A stretch of 64,000 nucleotides of DNA. It comes from CAYMKL01 sp964390805 (GTDB lineage Bacteria > Chloroflexota > Anaerolineae > VGOG01). This document shows positions 33,048-41,709 of the stretch, piece after piece; position 1 is the stretch's first letter; every line of letters starts with the position of its first letter. Both the position numbers and the translations under genes were made by a program. Where the stretch lies: positions 1 through 64,000 of the forward strand of contig CAYMKL010000019.1 of the NCBI GenBank assembly GCA_964390805.1, written 5' to 3'. The notes under the pieces are model-generated. The model had not been told where the DNA came from. It was given only the letters and a program-made list of their open reading frames with translations, and ran no database searches.

Positions 33048-33791
33048 ATGAGAACCGCTGAGCGGATCAGTACCTGGATCAGGGAGAGGGTTGAGGAGGC
33101 AGGAGCCGGGGGCCTCGTGCTGGGTATGAGCGGGGGGATTGATTCGTCCGTGACGGCTGTCCTGGCCAAGATGGGACTGGGCGATGGGGTGTTGGGTGTG
33201 ATGATGCCCTGCCACAACGGCCCAACTGGCGAGCAGCACGCCCGACTGCTGGCTGCCAAATTCGGCATTGATACCGAACACGTGGACTTGACTCCCGTCT
33301 TCGACCGCCTCTTGGAGGCTCTGCCCTCTGGTGACAGGCTAGCGGTGGGCAATCTGAAGCCCCGATTGCGCATGGCTACTCTCTACCACTACGCCAACAG
33401 CCGCAATTACCTCGTTGCTGGCACAGGAAATAAGAGTGAGTTGGCTGTTGGCTACTTCACGAAGCACGGCGATGGCGGCGCCGATATCTTGCCCCTGGGG
33501 AGCCTGCTCAAAGGACAGGTGCGGGAGTTAGCCCGCGAGCTGGGCATTCCTGAGGAGATCATCGTCAAGCCCCCCAGCGCGGGTTTGTGGGAGGGGCAGA
33601 CGGACGAGGGGGAGATGGGGATCAGCTATGATGAGTTGGACAGGGTTCTCGTAGCCATCGAGTCTGGTGATACTTGTACTGAGCTCAGTCGAAGTGCTGC
33701 TGAGTGCGATCAGGAGGCGTTGGCCCGCGTGAGGGCCATGATTGCTGCTTCTCAGCACAAGAGGGACCCGATACCGATTTGTGAACTTTGA
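33048..33791 (+). CDS. nadE: NH3-dependent NAD synthetase
   Basis: A 247-residue enzyme that amidates nicotinic acid adenine dinucleotide with ammonia and ATP. The PP-loop is GMSGGIDSSVTAVLAKMG (about residues 26-43). YLVAGTGNKSELAVGYFTKH and GDGGADILPLGSLLK are the substrate loops, and PPSAGLWEGQTDEGEMGI follows. No glutaminase domain, so it uses free ammonia. AGGAAG precedes the ATG. Near the C-terminus CTELSRSAAECD (about 207-218) is encoded by a family A-like repeat. Tight spacing after pdtaR suggests one transcript. Confidence 0.94.
   Translation: MRTAERISTWIRERVEEAGAGGLVLGMSGGIDSSVTAVLAKMGLGDGVLGVMMPCHNGPTGEQHARLLAAKFGIDTEHVDLTPVFDRLLEALPSGDRLAVGNLKPRLRMATLYHYANSRNYLVAGTGNKSELAVGYFTKHGDGGADILPLGSLLKGQVRELARELGIPEEIIVKPPSAGLWEGQTDEGEMGISYDELDRVLVAIESGDTCTELSRSAAECDQEALARVRAMIAASQHKRDPIPICEL
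33677..33699. repeat. Repeat family A variant, inside nadE
   Basis: GTACTGAGCTCAGTCGAAGT in frame as TELSRSA near the nadE 3' end. Confidence 0.6.
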
Positions 33792-33799
33792 GAGAAGCC

Positions 33800-33833
33800 A
33801 GACCTGACAGGTTTTGGTAAACCTGTCAGGTCT
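33800..33833. repeat. Perfect 15-bp inverted repeat (AGACCTGACAGGTTT)
   Basis: AGACCTGACAGGTTT (33800-33814), loop TGGT, AAACCTGTCAGGTCT (33819-33833). A strong hairpin after nadE without a T-run; possibly a dispersed palindromic element or an mRNA-protecting structure. Confidence 0.7.
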
Positions 33834-33858
33834 TGGCCGCGAGAGAGAGCAATGAGCC

Positions 33859-33888
33859 GAGGCCGCCTCATTGAGGCGGCCTCTTTCC
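33859..33888 (+). terminator. Terminator between nadE and glnA
   Basis: GAGGCCGCCTC (33859-33869), loop ATT, GAGGCGGCCTC (33873-33883) then TTTCCGTT. It may separate glnA from upstream genes or serve as an ANTAR-controlled site. Confidence 0.65.
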
Positions 33889-33944
33889 GTTGAAATCTCT
33901 CTGTTCGCTGCGTGAATAAGATTGAATTCTGAAGGGAGGACAAG

Positions 33945-35288
33945 ATGCTCGTAGGTAAGCAGGAGATTCTGCAGAGGGTCAAAGCAGACAATGTGAGGTT
34001 CGTCAGTTTACAGTTCACTGACATCGTGGGCACGATCAAGAATGTGGCCATCCCTGTGGGCCGGCTGGAGGAGGTCATTGAGAAGGGGGTCTGGTTCGAC
34101 GGCTCCTCCGTCGAGGGTTTTGCTCGAATCTACGAGAGCGATATGGTTTTGAGGCCCGATGTCAACACCTATCGCCTTCTTCCCTGGGAACCCCAGGCCA
34201 GAAAGGTCGCCCGCATCATCTGCGATGTCCATCGGCCCAATGGCGAGCCTTTTGAAGGCGACCCGCGCTGCATCCTCAAACGGGCCATCAGTGCGGCGGA
34301 GGAGAGAGGCTATCTTTACAACGTGGGCCCTGAGCTGGAGTTCTTCTTGTTCAAGATGAACGCTGAACCCAGGATAAGGCCCGTTCCCCACGATGTGGGC
34401 GGTTATTTCGATTTCTCGCCTCGGGACCTGGCTTCTCAGGTGCGAGGGGATATCGCTGTGACCTTGGAAAGCCTGGGGATGGAGGTGGAGATGGCGCATC
34501 ACGAGGTGGCGACGGGCCAGCACGAGATTGACATCCGCTATGCCGATGCCTTGACCAGTGCTGATAACGTCATGACCCTGCGCTACACCGTTAAGGCCGT
34601 CTCGCAGACCTTTGGTCTATATGCTACCTTTATGCCCAAGCCCATCTTCGGCATCAACGGTTCGGGCATGCACACCAATCAAAGCCTCTACAATACGTCG
34701 GATGGAGAAAACGCCTTCTTTGACCCGAACGATGAGTACAAGCTCTCTAGGACGGCCTATGCTTTCATGGCTGGGCAGATAGAGCATGCCAGAGCTCTGG
34801 CCGCCATCGCAGCGCCGACTGTCAACTCCTACAAGCGCCTGACGCCTGGCTATGAGGCCCCGGTCTACGTCTGCTGGGGGCAGATCAACCGCTCCGCGCT
34901 GATTCGCATTCCCAGATACTCCCCTGGCCGGGAGCAGTCCACTCGCCTTGAGCTACGCTGCCCTGATCCGAGCTGCAACCCTTACCTGGCCTTCGCCACC
35001 ATGCTCTGGGCAGGCTTGGATGGCATCGAGCGGGAGTTGGAGCCGCCTCCTCCGGTCGAGGAGAATGTATACCATTTTGACGATGCCAAATTGCGGGAGC
35101 TTCACATCGCCACTTTGCCCGGCACTCTGAGGGAAGCCATTGATGAACTGGAGAAAGACGAGGTCTTGCAGCAGGCGCTAGGGGAGCACGCCTATCATGC
35201 TTTTGTGCGGGCCAAGAAGGCGGAGTGGGACGAGTACCGCATCCAGGTGACAGATTGGGAACTCAGTCGCTATCTGGAGACGCTGTGA
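33945..35288 (+). CDS. glnA: Glutamine synthetase, type I
   Basis: A 447-residue GSI enzyme making glutamine from glutamate, ammonia and ATP. VRFVSLQFTDIVGTIKNVAI is the beta-grasp region; GVWFDGSSVEGFARIYESDM follows; the catalytic domain shows VGPELEFFLFK (Glu metal ligand), MEVEMAHHEVATGQHEID, and GSGMHTNQSL (His ligand). No adenylylation loop is apparent and the length fits the shorter GSI-alpha form common in Gram-positives, Thermotogae and Chloroflexi. AGGGAGG precedes the ATG. Located after a PdtaSR pair and nadE, grouping ammonia-using enzymes. Confidence 0.96.
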   Translation: MLVGKQEILQRVKADNVRFVSLQFTDIVGTIKNVAIPVGRLEEVIEKGVWFDGSSVEGFARIYESDMVLRPDVNTYRLLPWEPQARKVARIICDVHRPNGEPFEGDPRCILKRAISAAEERGYLYNVGPELEFFLFKMNAEPRIRPVPHDVGGYFDFSPRDLASQVRGDIAVTLESLGMEVEMAHHEVATGQHEIDIRYADALTSADNVMTLRYTVKAVSQTFGLYATFMPKPIFGINGSGMHTNQSLYNTSDGENAFFDPNDEYKLSRTAYAFMAGQIEHARALAAIAAPTVNSYKRLTPGYEAPVYVCWGQINRSALIRIPRYSPGREQSTRLELRCPDPSCNPYLAFATMLWAGLDGIERELEPPPPVEENVYHFDDAKLRELHIATLPGTLREAIDELEKDEVLQQALGEHAYHAFVRAKKAEWDEYRIQVTDWELSRYLETL

Positions 35289-35554
35289 ATGAGGCAATCA
35301 GGTAATGAGTAACGAGGAAATGAGTGTTGTAGTGCTTGGGCCAATGTAACAATTGTCAAGATGCGGAAGGCGTGGGAAACCTCCACGAAATCGCCCGCTG
35401 GCCATAGCGAGGCGATCTCTTTTTAAGCTCTGAGCCCCGTCCCTTCGGCAGCCCTTCGACAAGCTCAGGATGACAGCTCAGGACAGGCCCCGGGGCGGTC
35501 CGGGGACGGGCCTTTGAGCCTCGTAGACGCCGGGCAGTCTCTCTGGTATTTTCC
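35289..35554. other. Convergent gap between glnA and lon with repeats
   Basis: Holds a GGTAATGAGTAACGAGG simple repeat right after glnA and a compound family A repeat at 35441-35488. No gene seen. Confidence 0.6.
35441..35488. repeat. Repeat family A, compound copy
   Basis: CCCTTCGGCAG, CCCTTCGACAAGCTCAGGAT and GCTCAGGACAGGCC follow each other, i.e. nested or tandem copies of the family A core. Confidence 0.75.
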
Positions 35555-38005
35555 TCACGCCCGCTTGCCTCGAGCCGGCGCCGGCAGCAGGGCTATCTTC
35601 AACACTTCCCCCATCCGTTCCACGAACACGAACTCCATGTCCCGCTTGACCTTGTTGGGGATTTCGATCATGTCCTTCTGATTTCTCTTCGGCAGGATGA
35701 CGGTTTTTAGCCCCGCACGGTGGGCGGACAGCACCTTCTCCTTGAAGCCTCCGATGGGCAGCACCCGACCCCGCAGGGTGATCTCGCCCGTCATGCCCAC
35801 ATCGTGGCGGACGGGACGACTGGCCAGGGCCGAGACGAGGGCCGTGGACATGGTTATCCCCGCCGAGGGGCCGTCCTTGGGGATGGCCCCCTCCGGCACG
35901 TGGATGTGGATGTCCAGCTTGTCGAAGTCCCGCCCCTTGATGCCCAATTCCTTGGCGTGGGAACGAGCATAGGAGAGGGCGGCCTGAGCTGATTCCTGCA
36001 TCACCTCGCCCAATTGGCCCGTGAGCATGAGGCTGCCCTTGCCCTCCATCAAGGTCACTTCCACGGGCATGATGTCGCCACCAGCTTCCGTCCAGGCGAT
36101 GCCCATGGCCACCCCGATTTCGTCCTCCTTCTCGGCCAGGCCGTAGGTGAACTGTGGCGGCCCCAGGTACTTGACCAACGACTGGGCGGTGATGCGATGA
36201 GGGGCTTGTTTGTCATCAGCCACTCGCCGGGCCACCTTGCGACAGACGTTGGCAATCTCTCGCTCCAGATTGCGCACCCCGGCTTCGTAGGTGTACTCGC
36301 GGATGATATGGCGCAAAGCTTCGTCTGAGAAGCGGAGCTTTGTATTATTGTCCAGGCCATTTTCCGTCAACTGCCGAGGCACCAGAAACCGCCTGGCGAT
36401 CTCCAGTTTTTCCTCCTCGATGTAGCCGGGGAACTCGATGACCTCCATGCGGTCGCGCAGAGCTGGCGGGACGGGGTCGAGGATGTTGGCCGTGGTGATG
36501 AACATCACCTTTGACAGGTCATAGGACACGTCCAGGTAGTGATCGGAGAAAGCGTGATTCTGCTCGGGGTCCAACACCTCCAGCAGCGCGGCCGAAGGGT
36601 CGCCTCGGAAGTCAAGGCCCACTTTGTCTATCTCGTCCAGCATGAAGAGGGGGTTGATGGTCTCGGCGCGACGCATGGTCTGGATGATGCGGCCCGGCAG
36701 CGATCCCACGTAGGTCCGACGATGACCCCGTATCTCGGCCTCATCGCGGATGCCGCCCAGGCTCACCCGCACGAACTTCCTCCCCAACGCCTGGGCAATG
36801 GCTTTGCCCAGGGAGGTCTTGCCTGTCCCTGGCGGCCCCACGAAGCACAGGATAGGGCTGCGCATCTTATCGGCGGCCAGCTTGCGGACGGCCATGTATT
36901 CCAGGATGCGCTCCTTGGCCTTGTTCAGGCCGTAGTGACTGTCGTCCAACACCTTGTCCGCGGCTGAAATGTCTATGTTGTCCTCAGTGGCATTGCTCCA
37001 GGGCAATTCGATCAACCAGTCGAGATAGGTACGAATGACGCTCACCTCAGGAGAGGCGACGGGCATGGAAGAGAGCCGCTCAAGCTCCTTCTCCGCCTTC
37101 TCGCGCACCTCCTCCGGCATCTCGACGGCAGCTATCTTTTCCTTCAGTTCGCTGACCTCTTGGAACTGGCCATCTATCTCGCCCAGCTCGGTCTGGATGG
37201 CCTTCATCTGCTGCCGCAAGAAATACTCGCGCTGGGACTTGTCAACCTCCTCCTGCACCTGAGCGTGGATCCGATCCTCCAACTCCAGAACGTCTAGTTC
37301 CTGAGCCAGAAGGATGCTCAATTTCTGCAGGCGGACACCCGGGTGAACGGTCTCCAGGATCTCCTGGCGCTTTTCGATATCTATGTTGAGGGCAGAAGCC
37401 ACCAGATCCGCCAGCCACCCCGGCTCGTTAATGTTCATGGCAATCACATAAGCGTCCTCAGGGAGGTTGCGGTCCAATTGCACACACTTTTCAAACAGAG
37501 CCAGCACCGCACGTATCAGCGCTTGAGTGGAGGGATCCCTCTCTGTGGGCTCTAATATGTTCCTGACTCTTACCTTGACATAAGGATCAACGTGCATGAA
37601 GTCGAGGATTTCAACCCTTCGTATCCCTCGCCCCCAGATGTTAGTCGTGCCGTCCGGCAGGTGCCACATGCGGGCAATCGTCATCTCGGTGCCGATGGTG
37701 TAGATGTCATCGGAGCCCGGCTCTTCTACTTCGTCATCCTTCTGGGCCGCAACGATGATAGTGCCCTCGGTGGCCATTGCCGCCTCCACAGCCTTCAGAG
37801 AGCGATCGCGGCCCACAAAGAGAGGAGTGACCATGTGGGGGAAGATGACTGTATCGCGCAGGGGAAGCAAGGGATACTCGCCAGTCTCGTTGGGTTGCCC
37901 AAAAATCACATCTTCTATATCTTGGGGGATTCTTTCGGCTCGCCGGCCACTGATGGCCAGGAAGCCCCCTTCTTCAAGAAGTTTATCCATATCGTTGTCC
38001 GACAT
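35555..38005 (-). CDS. lon: ATP-dependent protease Lon
   Basis: An 816-residue Lon. The N-terminal LON domain starts YPLLPLRDTVIFPHMVTPLF (about residue 42). The AAA+ module has Walker A CFVGPPGTGKTSLGKAIAQA (about residue 387) and Walker B NPLFMLDEIDKVG. The protease domain has the catalytic Ser in KDGPSAGITMSTALVS (about residue 706) and Lys in PIGGFKEKVLSAHRAG (about 749). It degrades damaged and regulatory proteins in the cytoplasm. GGAGG lies nine bases before the ATG. The upstream leader contains a 15-base minisatellite. Confidence 0.97.
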   Translation of the reverse strand: MSDNDMDKLLEEGGFLAISGRRAERIPQDIEDVIFGQPNETGEYPLLPLRDTVIFPHMVTPLFVGRDRSLKAVEAAMATEGTIIVAAQKDDEVEEPGSDDIYTIGTEMTIARMWHLPDGTTNIWGRGIRRVEILDFMHVDPYVKVRVRNILEPTERDPSTQALIRAVLALFEKCVQLDRNLPEDAYVIAMNINEPGWLADLVASALNIDIEKRQEILETVHPGVRLQKLSILLAQELDVLELEDRIHAQVQEEVDKSQREYFLRQQMKAIQTELGEIDGQFQEVSELKEKIAAVEMPEEVREKAEKELERLSSMPVASPEVSVIRTYLDWLIELPWSNATEDNIDISAADKVLDDSHYGLNKAKERILEYMAVRKLAADKMRSPILCFVGPPGTGKTSLGKAIAQALGRKFVRVSLGGIRDEAEIRGHRRTYVGSLPGRIIQTMRRAETINPLFMLDEIDKVGLDFRGDPSAALLEVLDPEQNHAFSDHYLDVSYDLSKVMFITTANILDPVPPALRDRMEVIEFPGYIEEEKLEIARRFLVPRQLTENGLDNNTKLRFSDEALRHIIREYTYEAGVRNLEREIANVCRKVARRVADDKQAPHRITAQSLVKYLGPPQFTYGLAEKEDEIGVAMGIAWTEAGGDIMPVEVTLMEGKGSLMLTGQLGEVMQESAQAALSYARSHAKELGIKGRDFDKLDIHIHVPEGAIPKDGPSAGITMSTALVSALASRPVRHDVGMTGEITLRGRVLPIGGFKEKVLSAHRAGLKTVILPKRNQKDMIEIPNKVKRDMEFVFVERMGEVLKIALLPAPARGKRA

Positions 38006-38023
38006 CTAGTTACGCCTCCATGT

Positions 38024-38247
38024 TTTGGTCTAGTGGTCTTTGGTCAGGTGGTCAGATGGTCCTTGGTCAGGTGCTCAGATGGTCCTTGGTCAGATGGTCA
38101 TTGATCAGATGGTCCTTGGTCAGATGGTCCTTGGTCAGATGGTCCTTGGTCAGGTGCTCAGATGGTCCTTGGTCAGATGATCATTGATCAGGTGGTCAGA
38201 TGGTCCTTGGTCAGATGGTCATTGGTCCTTGGTTATTGGTGGTTTTT
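38024..38247. repeat. 15-bp minisatellite in the lon leader
   Basis: About 14 copies of a unit close to ATGGTCCTTGGTCAG, with variants GGTGCTCAG and ATCATTGATCAG, span the gap from the end of the GH99-like gene to just before lon. Copies near the middle are identical (for example three consecutive units near 38105-38150), implying recent slippage or expansion. Confidence 0.8.
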
Positions 38248-39768
38248 GGTGAGTAGTGGCAGGAGAATGAGGTGAGGGGCTCCTGAGAGATAGGTGTCTG
38301 ACCATTCTTGGGTCAGCTCGAGGTACGTAAAACCGTGCTGTTCGCTAGGCTCGATGTGGGTATGCTCCCACCACTCGTTGAAGCTGGTGATGACGATCCA
38401 ATCGGCCTGGGACTGAATAGCCGCCTGGAAGGTGAAGCCATAAGCATCGCCGCCGGCCCGATCGAGGTACCAGGAGCCAGGGCGGCCCAGGAGGTCATCA
38501 TCGTAACCCGGCATGACCGCTGGCGCCCAGATCTTCCTCTCAGCGTTTGGGTCTTGCAGAAATTGATAAGTTCTCACCTGGCCTGAAACCGAAGAGTATA
38601 CTTCGGCCATGTCTGGGGCGTAGAAGCCGTAGGCATGCAGGCCATCGAACACCTCCAGATAGCTCGGGTCGAAGGTCTGGCCGAGCCACACCGCGTCGTA
38701 GCCATCGGCCCGGATCTGATCGAGTATGGCCTGCCAGGTCTGGAGAGGGGTCTGGCCGGGGTTTCTGGCTACGTGTTCAACGGCGTAGAGAAAAACCACC
38801 GGCCTACCGCGATAGCGCAGGAAGTTGGGGTGATCGCTGTAGGAATCCAAAACATACTCCAACTGATGAGTGACATCTTGAGCTGTCCGGAAACGCTCAC
38901 CGAGGGTCTCGAAGTAGATGGTCGCTCTAAAATCGCTGCCCTCCGCGGCCGTGAGCAGTTTGGCGAAATTGGCATCCCGGTAGTTGCCCGAACCCCACCA
39001 GGAGGAGATGAAGCCGTGAATACCATACTGCTGCGCCCAGTTGACGTGCCTGCTGATGGCCTCCGTGTCGCCCGAGCTGTCAGGAAAAAGTGGGTGATCT
39101 TCGAGAACAGGGCTCGACCAGGAATCAAGATCATACCAGGGGTAATAGAAGGCCAAGACCAATCTGGGAAAGACATGAGACTGGGGCAGCGGGCCACCTA
39201 TTGTGAGGTGGGAGTCAGCTATGGAGAAAGAGAAGGGATTAGACGGATCACCTGGCTGGTTCAGGAGATTGGTCCAGGAGGCGATGGGGGCAGCAGACGA
39301 TGAGTTGTAGTTATAGAACGCCGTCGTCGTAACGCCCAGATCGCCTTTCTCATTCTGGAAGAAGATGTGTGTGTCATCATCCAGGCCCGTCATCACCAAA
39401 TCGTACTGAACCTTGACCGTTTGAGCCAGCGCATCGTCCAGAGGCTGCTCCAGGTAGAGCCCGTCACTGTCCCACTCAACTCGAGCGGTTGCAGCGTTGC
39501 CCTGCAGGATGGTAGTTGTGGCATTGAGGATTCGCTCCTCGCTGCGGACGTAGAGCCGCGTCCAATCGGAGGAAGTGCCGAGCACTATCCTGGCCCTGTA
39601 CAGCGCGGGAAGTCCTCCTCCCGAATTGCTGCTCGCCCCCTCTCTTTCCCCTCCAGATTGGGGAGGAAGAAGGGGGGGAGTGGGCGACCCCGCCACATTC
39701 AGTGCTTGGGAGAACACCAGCACCCCCAAGCTAATCAGCAAGCCTGCCAAAACAATCCGGCACCTCAA
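38233..39768 (-). CDS. Secreted GH99-like (endo-alpha-mannosidase type) protein
   Basis: About 511 residues with a signal peptide (IVLAGLLISLGVLVFSQAL). The catalytic-domain layout is that of GH99/GH71-like proteins: LVLAFYYPWYDLDSW (start of the barrel), GIHGFISSWWGSGNYRD, YFETLGER, RPVVFLYAVEHVA and VITSFNEWWEHTHIEPS, whose Glu residues are candidates for catalysis. An N-terminal beta-rich region precedes it. No ATG is available; the frame extends to a TTG at 39864, but the extra 32 codons are a dispersed family B repeat, so a TTG just before the signal peptide (39768) is preferred. The end overlaps the lon minisatellite. Exact substrate unknown. Confidence 0.7.
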   Translation of the reverse strand: MRCRIVLAGLLISLGVLVFSQALNVAGSPTPPLLPPQSGGEREGASSNSGGGLPALYRARIVLGTSSDWTRLYVRSEERILNATTTILQGNAATARVEWDSDGLYLEQPLDDALAQTVKVQYDLVMTGLDDDTHIFFQNEKGDLGVTTTAFYNYNSSSAAPIASWTNLLNQPGDPSNPFSFSIADSHLTIGGPLPQSHVFPRLVLAFYYPWYDLDSWSSPVLEDHPLFPDSSGDTEAISRHVNWAQQYGIHGFISSWWGSGNYRDANFAKLLTAAEGSDFRATIYFETLGERFRTAQDVTHQLEYVLDSYSDHPNFLRYRGRPVVFLYAVEHVARNPGQTPLQTWQAILDQIRADGYDAVWLGQTFDPSYLEVFDGLHAYGFYAPDMAEVYSSVSGQVRTYQFLQDPNAERKIWAPAVMPGYDDDLLGRPGSWYLDRAGGDAYGFTFQAAIQSQADWIVITSFNEWWEHTHIEPSEQHGFTYLELTQEWSDTYLSGAPHLILLPLLTKNHQ

Positions 39769-39781
39769 AACTGCTCTAAGG

Positions 39782-39853
39782 GGATTGCGTGCAACCGCGG
39801 TTGCCTCCCGCCTTTGCCCTGGATCGCCAGATCCAGGGCGAGCAAAACTGGAT
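39782..39853. repeat. Repeat family B copy 3
   Basis: Core CCCTGGATC-GC-CAGATCCAGGG (39817-39838) with the arm GATTGCGTGCAACCGCGGTTGC to its left, matching the inverted copy at 3592-3654. Sits at the 5' end of the GH99-like gene. Confidence 0.75.
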
Positions 39854-39881
39854 CTACCTTCCAACCTCCAACCTCCAACCT

Positions 39882-41225
39882 CTAACCATCGCGCTCCGGT
39901 ATCTCCGCTCCTTGCTTCCTGACCCAGGCCATGCGGGCTTCGGCTACCACAGAGAGAGACCCAGTCGCACAGATAAGGTCGCCAGGATTGGCCAGGACCA
40001 GCGCCCGCTCCATTGCTTCGGCCACCGTTTCGGTCGTCTCCGCCTGTCGGTGGCGGACATGTACCTGCTGGAGCAAATCCAATGTACCCACGGCTCTGAT
40101 GCGATTGGCGCGGGTGAGGATGACCTCATCTGACGCTGGCAGGAGGGCCTCCAGCATATCGGGCACGCTGTGGCCCATCAGGGCGCCGAAGACCAGGATC
40201 AGCCTGCGATGGGGAAACAGCTCCTTAATCGCCACAACCAGCTTCCTGGCGGAGTCGCCGTTGTGCGCCCCATCCACTACCACCCACGGCTCTCGACCCA
40301 GTATCTCCAGCCGCCCCGGCCAGCGAACCCGCCGCAGCCCCTCCTCGACACTGGCTTCAGGGATGTTTACTCCCTGTTGACGCAGTTTCTCCATAGCAGC
40401 GACAACGACTGTGGCGTTAACCAGTTGATGCCTGCCCAGTAAAGGGATCCACAAGTCGTGATTCGTGATTCGTGATTCGTGATTTGTGATTCGGAACCGT
40501 TGCCCCTCCGGGTTCGCCTCCTTCGCCCCCCAAGTCCAGTCGCGGCCAACCACCGTTAGCTTGGCTTGCTTCTCCCTGCAAACCTCCTCGATAACAGCCA
40601 TCGCCGACGGGGCCTGGGGAGCGCTGACCACACAAGCCTTGTGTTTGATAATGCCCGCCTTCTCCTGCGCGATCTGGGGCAGGGTCTCACCCAAGATGGG
40701 GATGTGATCATAGCTGAGAGAGGTGATGATAGCCACCAGGGGGTTGACGACGTTGGTGGCGTCCAGCCGCCCGCCCATGCCCACTTCCAAAACGGCGAAC
40801 TCTACCCCCTGCTCAGCAAAATAGAGGAAGCCCAAGGCAGTGATGATCTCGAAGGTGGTGATACCCTCGATGCGGCTCACCAGGGGTTGCAATCGTTCGG
40901 TGAGAGAGGCCAGCGTTTCCTCAGGGAACAACTGGCCGTTCACTTGAATCCTCTCCCTGAAAGTATGCAAGTGCGGCGAGGTGTAGAGACCCGTCCGGTA
41001 GCCAGCGGCCCGCAGGACAGATTCGCACATCGCCGCCACCGAACCCTTGCCCTTAGTCCCGGCAATATGGATGGACTCAAAGTGCAGGTGAGGGTTATCG
41101 AGCAAGGCCAACAGCTTTTCCACGCGGGCCAGGTCAAAGTGCTCAGGCGAGTACAGGTAGGAGATTCTCTTCTCGTAATCGGTGAAACCGTAGATGTAGT
41201 CTAGCGCGTCTTTGTAGGTTAACAT
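39882..41225 (-). CDS. folC: Bifunctional folylpolyglutamate / dihydrofolate synthase
   Basis: A 447-residue Mur-ligase-family enzyme adding glutamate to folates. IAGTKGKGSVAAMCESVL is the P-loop (about residue 47), TSPHLHTFRERIQVNG the folate loop, VLEVGMGGRLDATN the Mg/Lys region and VVDGAHNGDSARKL the C-terminal signature. Start at MLTYKDALDYIYG is preferred because family homology begins there; fifteen further codons are open upstream. Residues about 252-266 (FRITNHESRITNHD) are encoded by a GATTCGTGATTCGTG tandem repeat inserted in frame between the two strands near a surface loop. Confidence 0.92.
   Translation of the reverse strand: MLTYKDALDYIYGFTDYEKRISYLYSPEHFDLARVEKLLALLDNPHLHFESIHIAGTKGKGSVAAMCESVLRAAGYRTGLYTSPHLHTFRERIQVNGQLFPEETLASLTERLQPLVSRIEGITTFEIITALGFLYFAEQGVEFAVLEVGMGGRLDATNVVNPLVAIITSLSYDHIPILGETLPQIAQEKAGIIKHKACVVSAPQAPSAMAVIEEVCREKQAKLTVVGRDWTWGAKEANPEGQRFRITNHESRITNHDLWIPLLGRHQLVNATVVVAAMEKLRQQGVNIPEASVEEGLRRVRWPGRLEILGREPWVVVDGAHNGDSARKLVVAIKELFPHRRLILVFGALMGHSVPDMLEALLPASDEVILTRANRIRAVGTLDLLQQVHVRHRQAETTETVAEAMERALVLANPGDLICATGSLSVVAEARMAWVRKQGAEIPERDG
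40457..40494. repeat. In-frame tandem repeat in folC
   Basis: Four to five copies of CGTGATT(C), read on the minus strand as ITNHESRITNHD. Confidence 0.75.
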
Positions 41226-41405
41226 GCCTTGTTCGTCAGCCCCATGAGCGGCATTGGATTTGTTCCTCATAAGGTCGGCGCTTATTGTATATCAACTGGG
41301 AGAAAAAGTAAAATACGAGAATGTTCTTGACTATTCGCCCACAATCTGGTAAACTTCAGGTCGGCAAAGCCACGTAGTATCTGTTCAACTTGTGCTCGCG
41401 GCGGA

Positions 41406-41430
41406 CCCTTCGGCTGGCTCAGGACAAGCC
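41406..41430. repeat. Repeat family A copy (intergenic)
   Basis: CCCTTCGGCTGGCTCAGGAC followed by AAGCC, intergenic between folC and the lipoprotein gene. Confidence 0.65.
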
Positions 41431-41544
41431 CTGGTCCGCCACCCTGAGTTCGCAGTCGAGCGCCGAAAACTGCTGGACCTGCTTGGTTAGAGTCACAAAG
41501 GGCCGCCGATGCCGATGGACCAGGGTCCAGCGGGAGCATTGGTA

Positions 41545-41649
41545 TCATTGCGAGGAGCGTTTTTTGCGACGAAGCAATCTCCTTGCTGAACAAAGGTGGG
41601 GATTGCGGCAATCCAAGGGATTGCTTCGCAAAAAGCGCCTGCAATGACA
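41545..41649. mobile_element. MITE-like element with TCATTGC ends
   Basis: A 105-base element: TCATTGCGAGGAGCGTTTTT and GCGACGAAGCAATC at the left mirror GATTGCTTCGCAAAAAGCG and CCTGCAATGACA at the right. Non-coding; resembles inverted-repeat elements widespread in bacterial genomes. Confidence 0.65.
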
Positions 41650-41709
41650 TCGTCTCGGGAAGTTACTCTTTAACGAACCCTAAGCAAAGCACCGGGAGGT
41701 ACTGCTAAT

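Larger units (their letters stand above)
41271..41709. other. Divergent region between folC and lipoprotein gene
   Basis: About 430 bases with a family A repeat (41406-41430) and a MITE-like element (41545-41649). No gene or clear promoter identified. Confidence 0.6.

Noticed and set aside
33800..33890. Twin-hexaloop ANTAR target before glnA
   Set aside because: Two hairpins exist, but their loops are TGGT and ATT, not the six-base loops expected for ANTAR substrates.
38024..38247. Possible CRISPR array before lon
   Set aside because: Contiguous 15-base tandem repeats without spacers: a minisatellite.
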